Origin: Cymodocea nodosa
Lineage: Eukaryota > Streptophyta > Magnoliopsida > Alismatales > Cymodoceaceae
Assembly (NCBI GenBank): GCA_036874045.1
Contig: CM072341.1
Span: 9,994,501 to 10,058,500 of the forward strand
DNA: 64,000 nt
Reading direction: 5' to 3'
Part shown: positions 34,370 to 45,287 of the stretch, one piece after another
Position numbering within the stretch: position 1 is the first letter of the stretch
Layout: each line of letters opens with the position of its first letter
The notes under the pieces: generated by a model
What the model was told of the DNA's origin: nothing
The model's database searches: none
What the model saw: the letters and a program-made list of their open reading frames with translations, nothing else
Program-made: the position numbers and the translations under genes

Positions 34370-35310
34370 CTTAGGCTTTCGGATGGTTATAAAAATAACT
34401 TACCGAAAAGCATCCATAACTTACTGATTCATCACTCAAATTCTGTTATCTAAGTCACGTGAGGATTTTAAGTTGCTCACGTGTAATGTCAAGTGTTTGG
34501 AGTCTTGTATTCAACTTACCAAAAAGAGCTCCTGACTTTCAGATAGTTAACTACTGTAACTCTCTAAACTTTCTTTTAAGTCTCCGACAACTGTCTCTTC
34601 AATTCTACACGTACATAAAAGAATAACTTAAGTTTCGGATAGTTAAGAATGTAACTCACCGAAACTTCCCATTTTTCAGATAGTTATCTTTCTAACTCTC
34701 CAAAAACCCATTTGAGCATCTGTCTGGAATTCTGCACGTGGGAAATTCAATGACTTAAGTTTCAGATAGTTAAACTGTAACTCACCGAAACTCTCTTGAA
34801 ATTTTGGATAGTTATCTTTCTAACTCTCCAAAAACTTAAATGATCTTCTTTTTGGAATTCTACATGTGGCAATTTCAATAACTTAAGTTTTGGATAGTTA
34901 AACTGTAACTTACCGAAACTCTCTTTGAAATTTCAGATAGTTATCTAACTCTCCGATTTTCCCTTTTAAGCTTTCAACTACCGGCTTCTTCATTTTGCAC
35001 GTGCGTAATAAGATGACTTAAGTTCCGGAAAGTTATACCTGTAACTTTCTGAAAAACTCGAATAGTTATCTAACTCTCTGAAAGAAAACTCGGATAGTTA
35101 TCTAACTCTCCGAAAAGTCCTTTAAGATTCTGTTTTGTATTTCTGCACATGGTTAATTGAATGACTTAAGTTTCAAATAGTTAGCCTTTCTAACTTTCCA
35201 ATTTTCCTTTTTCTTTCGGATAGTTAACTCCATAACTCTTCGATCACAACCAACTTAACTATCTAATTAAATAACTCTCTGAATGCTTTGTAAAATCAGA
35301 TAGTTATCCT
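34370..35310 (-). promoter_or_regulatory. Two-tier dyad array in the U3 of LTR-E
   Basis: About ten units in which an inner AGTTA/TAACT pair is flanked by an outer pair that varies: AAGTTTCGG (34630-34638) with CCGAAACTT (34659-34667); TTTTGG (34802-34807) with CCAAAA (34828-34833). ACGTG-containing strings (CACGTG in several) recur between units. A CATAAATACAG string near 34240 (minus) could be the TATA box. Confidence 0.6.
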
Positions 35311-35533
35311 TCTAACTGTCCAATGGACTTGCTGCTGTTTTACTCTTTGGACCTGTAACTGTCTGATTTTCTTGTAACTTTAAGGCAATATCATCTGGAA
35401 CCTTCTCCATCTATTTGTCTGCATGGAATTTGTTCTATCTACCTTCTGATCTAATGCTGCACTGACTTAACTGTGAAATACAATATGTTTCCTCACATAG
35501 GTTTTGCATTATCAAAATACTAGGGTCCTAACA

Positions 35534-36604
35534 CTACTTTGCTTAGCTAAAAAGACTTAAAACTTTTCGCTCTCTTTTCTTAGTACACCAATCCTTAAGA
35601 AATTTAGCACAAGGTGGCATTGTCTGCAATAAGTCTAACAAAGGAATGTTAACTTGTACTTTTTCAAAAATTTCTCTAAATTTTTCTTGTTTTTCAGGAA
35701 ATGTTTGTTGTAATCTTTCAAGATAGGGTGTTAATGATTGTGATTTAAAAGATTCTTTTTCTTTCATTTGATTTGTTTGATCATTTTTAGTCTCATTTTT
35801 TGATTCAGACTTTTCTTCAGATATTATATTTTCATTATCATTTTGATTTGTGTTCTTACCCATCTTTATATTACTTTCTTTTTGAATTCTTGATGGTATA
35901 TCAATTCCAGATCTTAGTGTTATACATACATCTTCCAGATTTTCATTACTTTCTTGATGTTCTTGTATTTCATTTTTGTGATTATGATCTTCAACTGTTT
36001 TTAGTTTTAAATTGCATTCTTTAAATTCTATTGCATTGGTATTCTCTATTGTTTGTATGTCTTGCAGATTATGCAAATGTAAAACATTAAAGTTTTCATT
36101 TGTATTGTCTTGTTGCATAACTTGTAATTTCATTGTAAACTCGTCCATTGCTTTTAGTTTTCTTTCCAGATCATCTAATCTCATTACATTCAATTTTTGA
36201 TTGATTTTCATTATAGTTTTTTCAATTTTGTATATAATATTAATTTTAGGTTCTGAATATGCTTCCTTATAGTTTAATTGGTTGACTTCTTATTGCTGAC
36301 ACATATATTGTTCTAGTTTGTCTATGTTTTGTTCTAAACTATGCTCCAATCTATCATACCTATCCCAAACTTCATTGTCTCTCAACATATTACACATTCT
36401 AAGCTGACCATCAGTTGGGTAAACTATAGGATTCTCATACTCAGCTCTATTATATTAAATATAATTCATCTGTTGTTCATGTGTTCTAACTATCTGCAAC
36501 TGTCTCAGTTTCAAACAATTAGAGATGTTGTGACCTTCTAATTTGCAAAATTCACATATGCTAACTACAAGTTTCAAAAATCTTTGAGCATAAGCATATG
36601 CCAT
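35534..36604 (-). pseudogene. pol: Gypsy-2 pol N-terminal part with its own zinc knuckle
   Basis: ATG 36604 lies only about 150 nt from the PBS. Near the start is a CCHC knuckle CEFCKLEGHNISNC, then stops and frame changes, then an open stretch 36211-35543 with a Lys/Glu/Asn-rich linker, CITLRSGIDIPSR, and VNIPLLDLLQ...CAKFLKDWC, the block that precedes protease in Athila-type pol. A frame change near 35560 leads into the protease segment across the solo LTR. The layout (knuckle, linker, TLRSG, protease) is the same as in Gypsy-1, and again no capsid-type gag lies between the PBS and pol. Confidence 0.85.
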
Positions 36605-36751
36605 ATTCTCAATTATAGAAGAAAACACATAATACCCCTCTTGCTATTAAAACGAAACAGCACTTACAGTTGCTTAACTACTCAATTCCTTGACAACGGT
36701 GCTAGAAAACTTGTTTGGTGTTTTTAAACGGCACTAGAGAACTTGTTTAGA

Positions 36752-36769
36752 TCCCCGGCAACGACGCTA
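36752..36769 (-). other. Primer binding site of Gypsy-2 (Asp tRNA)
   Basis: TCCCCGGCAACGACGCTA on the plus strand, 16 of 18 with the tRNA-Asp 3' end, 7 nt from the LTR. Two further decayed PBS-plus-spacer units (TGACAACGGTGCTAG..., CGGCACTAG...) lie at about 36690-36750, each followed by a variant of AAAACTTGTTT. Confidence 0.8.
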
Positions 36770-36776
36770 GAAAACT

Positions 36777-39095
36777 TGTTTGGTTTGTTAACTTCTGTTT
36801 GTAACTTAGTTAATTTGTCTTTATGCTTATCAATAATTCCTTTTTTAGAAGTAAAATAACAACCTTTCACACAAATTAGATATTAATTCCAATTAGTATT
36901 TTTAACTACAAGTGCATAGTGTATATTGTATTTGTATGCAAGTACAGGTCGATCCCACAAAGAATTGAGCAAGAATTGTGTACTGTTCTGTTTTTAATAA
37001 TGAAATTTATATATTCAGTAAGCACTCCGTTGAGTTATAGCTTACTCAATGAACTCACCTCGTGGAATTGAATTAACTCAACGAAGCTATCTATCCAGTT
37101 TAATACTGCTATTTACGGAGGAATTCAGCCAACCATTGGGCGGCTCCATAGATTGTAAATAACATCAATTATGCTCTTTAATGCTAGTTAATATTAGATT
37201 TGTCATTCAGCAACACTAACATTCAGATATTTCAAACAGTAACCACTAAAATCTTTAGGTATCAGGAACGATTCAATTTCAGTAAACTATAAAACTATTT
37301 TCTATTTTCTAAATCAAACAAACATAAAACATTCACAACACTAACAATGACAACATTAATCACGATACAAAACAAACAATACAATACTCAAATACTAACT
37401 ATAAACACAGATAAGTTGTTTTTGGTATTTTTGTTTTGATATGATCATGAAAATAGGCGAAAGGTGAAATGTAAAAGTAATCTCTATCGATAGTAAAAAC
37501 TTTCGTCACTACATACGACACGATTACACCACTGAAAATTTAACCACTTACAATTATGTCTCCTCTCCCTCTAGAATCGCGAGTCTAGAATTGCAAGTTG
37601 ATCTCCTCTTCAACATACTGGCATCAACCTGAAACCAAGGCTAGAAGCTTTACAATCTCTTGAGATATGAGTCGGTGCTTGGTAAAAATGGCTTCCCTTC
37701 CCGCGACGCGATCACTCCTCACAGTGGTTGTCAGACACTGTGTTTGTCTCGGAATCGACCTGACATCAGGAAACTATCCTCACAGACCTCCAATGGTTGG
37801 TGATTATGGTCATTGTAGGATCATCTGTATCACAAGAGGGGGGGTGAATTGTGTCTTTAGTAATTAAATACTAGCGGATAAAACAAGAGCACAAAACACT
37901 CGTAAATGAAATTCTATTCTTTTATTTCAAGACAGAATTTACAATATCTTTTCAGCTCAATTCCTTTCTTGACGGTTTTGATACAGTAATGTTTGATATA
38001 CAATTCAAATAGGAAAACAAAGCTCTTATTTAAAACTAATTTTGAATTGTATAAAACCTGATTTTTATGCACACAGCTTCTTTCTTTCTCTTTGCTCAGC
38101 TTCTGTATCTCTTCTTCTCTAGTTGTCGAATTTCCAGACTTCTTATGTTTGCAGCTCCTTTTCTAAAATTGATTGGAATTTCGAACTTCTTCTAATGTTA
38201 GAGAATTTTTTTAGAATATGTATATTCAAACTTAACTTTTTAGTTTGGGATCTAGATTGAATATTCAGACTTAGTTTGAGATTGGGATCCTCTGTTGTAA
38301 TGTAGCTCGTACTCTATATTAGTAGTCGAACTCTATTGTCTTTCACCTTCAGCATGTTCATCCACTTGATCCACAATCCATAATCCATTACAATTAGTCA
38401 AACTCTGTTGTCTTCACTCTGTTGTTTGTTGTAATGTGTCATATTAGAAAATAAATGGTCCGTGGAGTTACAGATAACTCAACGGACTTACTTTGTTGAT
38501 TTAACTATAAAACACGTGCACTAAAGAAATAAGCTGGTAACCTAATGCGTTACCTTAGTGTGTATTCATGTAACTCAACGCGTACAGTTATGCTAACTTA
38601 ACGAGTTATACATATGCATCTCACGTGATATACTAAAACATTTAAATTCAACACGTGCATAATTCTAACTTAACAAGTTCAAATATTTCGGACACTTACG
38701 AATCTAATTATCTGATGCTCAGATGCATTTCAGATAGTTAACAGATAACTTACCGAAAATCCACTTAAGTCATGCATTGTAGTTTCAACACGTATAATCT
38801 AGGAAATAATAAAATATTCTTTAATCATTTAAAACATAATTGTCCTATACATTAAACATAACTCTCTGAAATAACAAAGCATTCGGATACTAAAGAGTTT
38901 CACAGCCTGCAATTTACCGACAGTTCATAAATGTACTAAATTAACGCTAATTTCCTGAAATTATGTAGATTCTTTCATTAAAGCATATAATAGTGCAATT
39001 ATAACATAATGGCTTAATTTTAATATGATAAGCTAAAAATTATGTAATTAATCATCATTTAATCGTTAATATTATGCACTTTTTCATTCTAAACA
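36777..39095 (-). mobile_element. 5' LTR of Gypsy-2 (LTR-G2), chimeric
   Basis: Plus-strand left end TGTTTGG beside the PBS spacer; right end TCTAAACA, which is the reverse complement of the TGTTTAGAATG start seen at 39447, 41989 and 63611. The left part (36777-37813) matches 43000-44097 reversed; the right part (about 38440-39095) matches the start of 41989. Between them, 37814-38440 begins TGTAGGATCATC...CACAAGAGGGGGGGTGAATTGTG, like the reverse of a Copia LTR 3' end, and is absent from the 41989 copy. The second LTR is off-window, so the boundary rests on shared termini only. Confidence 0.6.
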
Positions 39096-39446
39096 AAACT
39101 ATGTGATCTCACATGTCTAACTTAAAGACTCATGTGACAAGTAGAAAGGAATAACTATTCAAGAGGTCAGATAATTTCAAAAGGTTTCAAGTGAAACTAT
39201 TTGAAAGATAAATAAATTCAGAAAGTTTCAAACCAAGCAATCCAAATTTAAAGTGACCTCATGTGCTGAACTTAAAAACTCACGTGGTAAGGATAGAAAG
39301 ACTTCTCACATCTTCGAATAGTTTCAGGAGAGTTTTCAAAAGGTTTCAGATGAAGCATTCCGAAGAATAAGTAAATTTTGGAAGGTTTCAGAAATATCGT
39401 TCACTCAATGGTAACCTTCCATATTTAGGTCTGACAACTTAGTATA
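39096..39446. repeat. Spacer with imperfect tandem repeat of about 150 bp
   Basis: Two diverged units, about 39107-39250 and 39251-39410, share order of motifs: GTGAYCTCA, AAACTCA(C/T)GTG, AAAAGGTTTCA, AAGTTTCA-like. It separates two LTR-G2 U3 regions in head-to-head orientation. No coding sequence. Confidence 0.5.
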
Positions 39447-40660
39447 TGTTTAGAATGAAATGATGCATAATATTAGTGGTTAATGAATGATTAATTGCAT
39501 AACATTTAGCATATCATATAAGAATTAAGCTATTATGTCACAATTATACAATTATAAGCCTTAATTAAAGAATATGCACAATTTAAAGGAATTAAATGTT
39601 AATTAAGTATCATTTCTGAAAGATTAAAAACCTAGTTTACATGTGATTTTATAGTATTAAACATGATATATTTTATTTTTACATATTTGTATCATGTACA
39701 GTGCACGTGCCAACTCGTTGAGTTATAGGTTTAAAGGGTAAAAAGATCATGTGAGAGTTCGTTGAGTTAAGTTTAACTCAATGAGGTCAGTCCATTGAGC
39801 TATAGTTAAGTCAATAGAGTAAGTCCATTGAATTACACTAACTTTATGGACCAGTTATTTTTTAATATTCGATTGTGAGTAGTTGTAGGAAATTCAAAGG
39901 AAACTATGTTGCACAAACCACGTCATGATCTCAATCGTGGAATGAAGAAGTAATTATCATCGTTGATACGAATGAATGAAATCCAAATAATGATTTAGGC
40001 GGAAGTAGTTATTATTAAGAGAAATATAAAACGAAAAGAAATAGAACGAAGAAAATGTTAGATTATTATTTTACATGTTAATTTTGATGATGAAAAATCG
40101 AGTTCTAAATTTTTAGATTATAAGTTGTTAGCACTCATTTGAATATACTTGTGATTCCCTAACTATTTTTATGAGTAAACCTTCGAAAATAGGTTTTGGA
40201 AGGTTTCTATGATGCTTAGGTACATTATCGGAGAGTTACACTAGAAGTCACTAGAGATTAAGGTAAATCGAATAGTTTTATTTTTACCCTATATGTTTGG
40301 AGAGTTTCCTCTAAAACTATCCAAAAATTCTTTAACTATCGGTAAGTTTCAAAATTCTTACGTTTGGACTATTTTATTTCTAAAGTATTTGAAATGTCTT
40401 TTATTTTCGGAAGGTTTCAATCTATGTTCCGAACAATTGGTTTTTAAATACTTTAAGAGTATTTTGTTTACTATTTCTAGAAGGACATGTGTCATGCTCT
40501 CAATACATAGCTTAAGTTGTCTTTTAGAAGGTTACGAATGAAACTATCCGAAAATGCTTTAAGCATCGGAGAGTTACTTTCTATAAGTATCTGAAATACC
40601 CTTTCACCATCGAATAGTTTGTTATTTAAAGTCTTATTGATTTTCTACTACTATTTATAG
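39447..40660 (+). mobile_element. LTR-G2-type U3 fragment
   Basis: Begins TGTTTAGAATG and follows 41989 onward and 63611 onward (TTAATTGCATAA...TTAAGCNATTATG). It includes CGTTGAGTTA and CGGAGAGTTA motifs. The R/U5 part of LTR-G2 is not found; it ends where LTR-E starts at 40661. No coding sequence. Confidence 0.55.
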
Positions 40661-41150
40661 TGTTAGGACCTAAAGGATTAATAGAGGGGGGGGTTGAATG
40701 GTACTATTTGAATATTTTTTATTATTTTCAATTTTAACTAGTTGATTTAATTAGTGAGTAAGCATTGGTATTAAATAAACATGCATAATAGTAATAAAAA
40801 CTTGACACAAAGAGATTTTTAGGTGGTTCACCACTAACAGCTAGTCTACCCCCAAGGGATACTTGGGCTTCACTAAACTTTCACAACTTACAATCACTTG
40901 CTTTAAGGTCCAAGTAAGAACCAACCAATCGAGCTTTGAGGTACAAGCTCCAAACCAACTTTTCCCTTGAGCTTACTGGTGCAAGCTTTGAATCAATAGT
41001 GAACTTTTAGATGTAAGTTCATGAACCAAACTTTCCTTTGTCAAACAAAGCTTTATGTGTAGGGAGCTTTTTACTTTTCATTGAATTGTTTATCGTGGAA
41101 TGACTTTTGGTGTAGCTCTCTATTTGGGCTGTTGAGTTGAATTAGAAACT
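40661..41150 (-). mobile_element. Truncated LTR-E copy with hairpins
   Basis: Starts TGTTAGGACC and carries the GGGGGGGG-TTGAATGG block like 33538. Hairpins with conserved loops: GAGCTT (40931-40936), TGAGGTAC, AAGCTC; and TGAACTT (40999-41005), TTAGATGT, AAGTTCA. The U3 half is missing. Confidence 0.7.
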
Positions 41151-41157
41151 TGTTTAC

Positions 41158-41988
41158 TAGGTAGTGCTAGAAAAACTTGTTTGATTTGTTTTTATGATTA
41201 TATTAATAAATTCTTTTAAAAGTAAACAAACAACCTTTCACACAAATTAGATATTAAGTCCAATTTGTATTTTAACTGCAAGTGCACAATGTAAATTGTA
41301 TTTGTGTGCAAGTACAGGTCAATCCCATAGAGATTGAGTAAGAATTGTGTACTATTTCAATTTTTATATTGGAGTTTATATGTGTTCAGTTAAGCACTCC
41401 GTTGAGTTACAGTTAACTCAACGGACTTAGTTTGTGAAGTTATGGTTAACTCAACGAACTAACCTCGTAAACTTAAGTTAACTCCACGAGCCTATCTTTC
41501 CAGTTAAATACTTCTATTTACAAAGGAATTCGGCCAACCATTAGGTAGTTCCATAGAATGTAAATAACATCAATTAAACTCTTTAATGTTAGTTAATCTG
41601 AGATTTATCATTAAGCAACACTAACATTCAGATACTTCAAACAGTAACCATTAAAATCTTTAAGTATCTTGATGAATCAATTTCAGTAAATAATAAAACT
41701 ATTTTCTATTTTCTAAATCAAACAAACATAAAACATTCACAATACTAACAATGATTACATTAATCACGGTATAAAACAAACAATACAACACTTTAATACT
41801 AAATATAAATGCAGATAATTTGTTGTTTTTGGTATTTTTGTTTTGATATGTTCCTAAAGATGAGTAAAAGGTGAAATGTAAAAATCTTTATTGACAGTAA
41901 AAATTTCTGTCACTACATGCGACGCGATTACACCACTAAAAACTTAATCACTTACAATCTTGCCTCCTCTCCCTATAGAATCATGAAT
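41158..41988 (-). mobile_element. LTR-G2 copy, left part, with decayed PBS
   Basis: 41178-41988 matches 36777-37590. A decayed PBS and spacer (GTGCTAGAAAAACT) lie just left, so it was a 5' LTR on the minus strand. Interrupted at 41989 by the insertion 41989-44156; it resumes at 44157. Confidence 0.75.
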
Positions 41989-44156
41989 TGTTTAGAATGA
42001 AAAAGTGTATAATATTAAGGGTTAAATGATGGTTAATTGCATAATATTTAGCTTATCATATGAGAATTAAGACATTATGTTATAATTGCACTGTTATATG
42101 CTTTAATGAAGGAATCTGCATAATTTTAGGAAATTAATGTTAATTAAGTATATTTCTGAACTATCGGTAAATTACAGGCTTTGAAATTATTAAGTATCTG
42201 AATTTTCTATTATTTCAAAGAGTTATATTGCATGTACTAGATAGTTATGTTTTTAACGATAGAAGAATATTTTATTATTTCTAGGAGTGAACGTGTTGAA
42301 TTTAAATACTTTATTATGTCACGTGAGCTGCACATGTTTAACTCGTTAAGTTAGCATAACTATACGCGTTGAGTTACTTGAATATACATTAAGGTAACAC
42401 ATTTTGTTATGTAGAAATAGGAAAAGTAACTTTCAGATAGTTAACGTTTCGTTTTTGTTGAAGAGTTATGTTAAAAACTCATATAGTTAAGTTATCTACA
42501 CATGTGTTTTTAATGTTTTAAGTTGTCACGTGTTTTCCATGTGCGTTTAGTAATGAAAATCGAAGAGATAGATAACTGTTCGAGTTTTTATACACATGGA
42601 TAGATAACTGTTCGAGTTTTATAAAATGACTAACAAATAGATAAATTTTCTATGTTCAGTCACATGTTTTCTAGGTGTAGAAACTCGAAGAGTTATAGAT
42701 AAGTGTTTGAGTCTTTACAGGACTTAAAGGATAAGTGTTCGACTAAAACGAAGACTAATATGCCAATGTAGTAGTTGCAGAAACAAGATATTCGAAGGAC
42801 AACCACGATTGCATGTATCACATAGGAATTCACTTATGGAATGAAGAAGAAATCACCATCGTTGATATGAATGAAGGAAATTCAACTAATCATTTAAGTA
42901 GAAGCAGTTACTATAGAAAGAAATATAAAAGAAGAGGAGAAAGACGAAGAAAGTGTGTGTGTAGAGGTGGAGGACTGCGCTAACTGCAGGTAGCATTAGA
43001 AGTTCCCTGAAACTCCACACCACCACCATAATCACCTACCATCGGAGGTTTGTGAGGATACTTTCTTGATGTCAGTTCGATTCTGAGCCAAACACAGTGT
43101 CTGACAACTACTATGAGGAGTGATTGCATCACAGGAAGGGAAGCCATTTTCACCAAGCACCGACTCATATCTTAAGAGATCGTAAAGCTTCTAGCCTTGG
43201 TTTCGGGTTGATGCCAATATGCTGAGGAGGAGATTATCTTGCAATTTTGGACTTGTGATTCTATAAGGAGAGGAGGCAAGATTGTAAGTGATTAAGTTTT
43301 TAGTGGTGTAATTGTGTCGCATGTAGTGACGAAAGTTTTTTACTGTCGATAGAGATTTTTACATTTCACCTTTCATTCATCTTCAAGAACATATTAAAAT
43401 AAAAATACCAAAAACAACAACTTATCTATGTTTATATTTAGCATTACAATGTTGTATTGTTTGTTTTGTATCGTGATTAATGTTATCATTGTCAGTATTG
43501 TGAATGTTTTATGTTTGTTTGATTCAAAAAATAGAAAATAGTTTTATTGTTTACTGAAATTGATTCATTCCAAATACTTAAAGATTTTAATGGTTACTAT
43601 TTGAAATATCTAAATGTTAGTATTGCTTAATGATAAATCCAATATTAACTAACATTAAAGAGCTTAAATGATGTTATTTACAATCTGTGGAATCGCCCAA
43701 TGGTTGGCCAAATTCCTTTGTAAATAGTAGTATTTAACCGGAAAGATAGGCTCGTAGAGTTAATTTAAGTCTACAAGATTAGTCCGTTGAGTTAGCCATA
43801 AATCCACGAACTAAGTCTGTTGTGTTAACTATAACTCAATGGAGTGTTTACTGAACACATATAAACTCCAATATAAAAATCGAAACAGTACACAATTCTT
43901 ACTCAATCTCTGTGGGTTCGACTTATACTTTCACACAAATACACAATATACACTGTGCACTTACAGTTAAAATACAAATTTGAATTAATATCTAATTTGT
44001 GTGAAAGGTTGTTTGTTTACTTCTAAAAGTAATTATTGATATAAGCATAAAGACAAATTAAACAAGTTTAAAAACAAAAGTTAACAACCCCAAAATAAGT
44101 TTTCTGGCACTATTGTCGGGGACCAGTTTTCTGATTTAACCTTTCACATCCAAACA
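41989..44156 (+). mobile_element. Minimal LTR-G2 element: LTR, PBS and 34 nt, inserted in another LTR-G2
   Basis: Flanked by TGAAT at 41984-41988 and 44157-44161. Closing the gap restores the LTR-G2 sequence exactly. Contents: LTR 41989-44097 (TGTTTAGAATG...CAAAATA), 7-nt spacer, decayed Asp-tRNA PBS 44105-44122 (14 of 18), then 34 nt ending CCAAACA, which equals the 3' terminus of LTR-G2. It looks like an element reduced to 5' LTR, PBS and the last bases of the 3' LTR. Small ORFs inside it (such as 43168-42980) are not genes. CGTTAAGTTA and CACGTG motifs are at about 42315-42400. Confidence 0.65.
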
Positions 44157-44302
44157 TGAATCAAGAATTGTAAGATGATCTCCTCTTTAGCATACTGGCA
44201 TCAACCTGAAACCAAGGCTAGAAGTTTTACGATCTCCTGAGATATGAGTCGGTGCTTGGTGAAAATGGCTTCCCTTCCTACAACGCAATCACTCCTCACA
44301 GT
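44157..44302 (-). mobile_element. LTR-G2 copy, continuation after the insertion
   Basis: Continues the LTR-G2 sequence of 41178-41988 (CAAGAATTG...CATACTGGCATCAACCTGAAACC). It stops at 44302, where LTR-S was inserted. Confidence 0.75.
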
Positions 44303-45287
44303 TGTAAGATCGAATGACCACACAAGAGGGGGGTGAATTGTGTTTTTCAACATTTTCGATTATAATTGAAACCTTAAAAATAAAAACAAGTCAAGACACT
44401 ATTTTAATCAAATCATTTTATTCAAGGTTTCAATTACAATATACAATTCAATTCTCCTCTGAAATTGAAGATACAATTATATAACGATACCATATTTCAT
44501 CTAATCAATTTCATAACTACGAACAAAGAAAACTAATTTACGGAATTTAAAACATTTCTCCCTGTTCGAGATTTTTTTTCTTCTTCTTTTTTTTCTTCTG
44601 CAATTCTTCAATGACAAATATTTGACTTTCTCTGCTTCATCGAATTTGCTTTCTTCTGATACTTCAGATCTTTAGTGACATAAATCTAACTTTTTTACTT
44701 CACTGAATTTCCTTCCATCTGAGAGCTTTTCCCTAAAGAGGTGTTTTTGATCCCTAAAAAGATATTTCTTTTGGTGTGTAGGGATTATTGATCAACAAGA
44801 ATTTTAAACCTTTTATACTATATATTCACTTCATGCATATCCTCCACATTTAATCACTATCAGTTTTCCACTCTTCATGTCTTCTCTTTTTCCTTCATCA
44901 AAATACACACGTTCTAACCCACGTTTTCTTTTTGAATTTTCTTTAATCATCAATCCTAGATCTCTAAAAAATTTCCTGCAAAATAAACTTTCTCGTCCAA
45001 AATTTTTCATCAAATGTAATAAGAAGTCGTTGTGTTAATGTTAACTAAACGAGTAATATAAGTAGATTTATAACTTAATGTATCTAACTCAACAAGTTCA
45101 TCATGTGCTAAATTACGTGACAAGTACTGTAGCTAAATCAACGAACTAAGTCTGTGGTGTTACGCTAACTCAACAAACTAGCTTCATTGTGTTACTGATA
45201 ACTCAATGAATCGGTAATAAACAAATGTTTTTAAAATAAGGTATTTACCATGTGCAATAATAATAACTTTAAGTTTATAATGCTAAT
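44303..45287 (-). mobile_element. Truncated LTR-S copy
   Basis: Starts TGTAAGATCGAATG (reverse of the LTR-S 3' end) and runs through R into U3. It is cut at 45287 by the Gypsy-3 LTR, with its remaining U3 not in the window. More diverged than the other LTR-S copies, so probably older. Confidence 0.8.

Larger units (their letters stand above)
33538..35533 (-). mobile_element. Solo LTR-E inserted in Gypsy-2 pol
   Basis: 1996 bp with terminal inverted repeats TGTTAGGA/TCCTAACA and TSD CTACT at 33533-33537 and 35534-35538. Removing it rejoins the pol coding sequence between the KFLKDWC block and the protease. The plus-strand left end (GGGGGGGCTGAATGG) looks like the reverse of a Copia LTR 3' end, so I place it on the minus strand: U3 on the right with the AGTTA/TAACT dyads, R/U5 on the left with the conserved-loop hairpins. 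A partial copy is at 40661-41150 and a longer one at 54739-56275. Confidence 0.88.
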
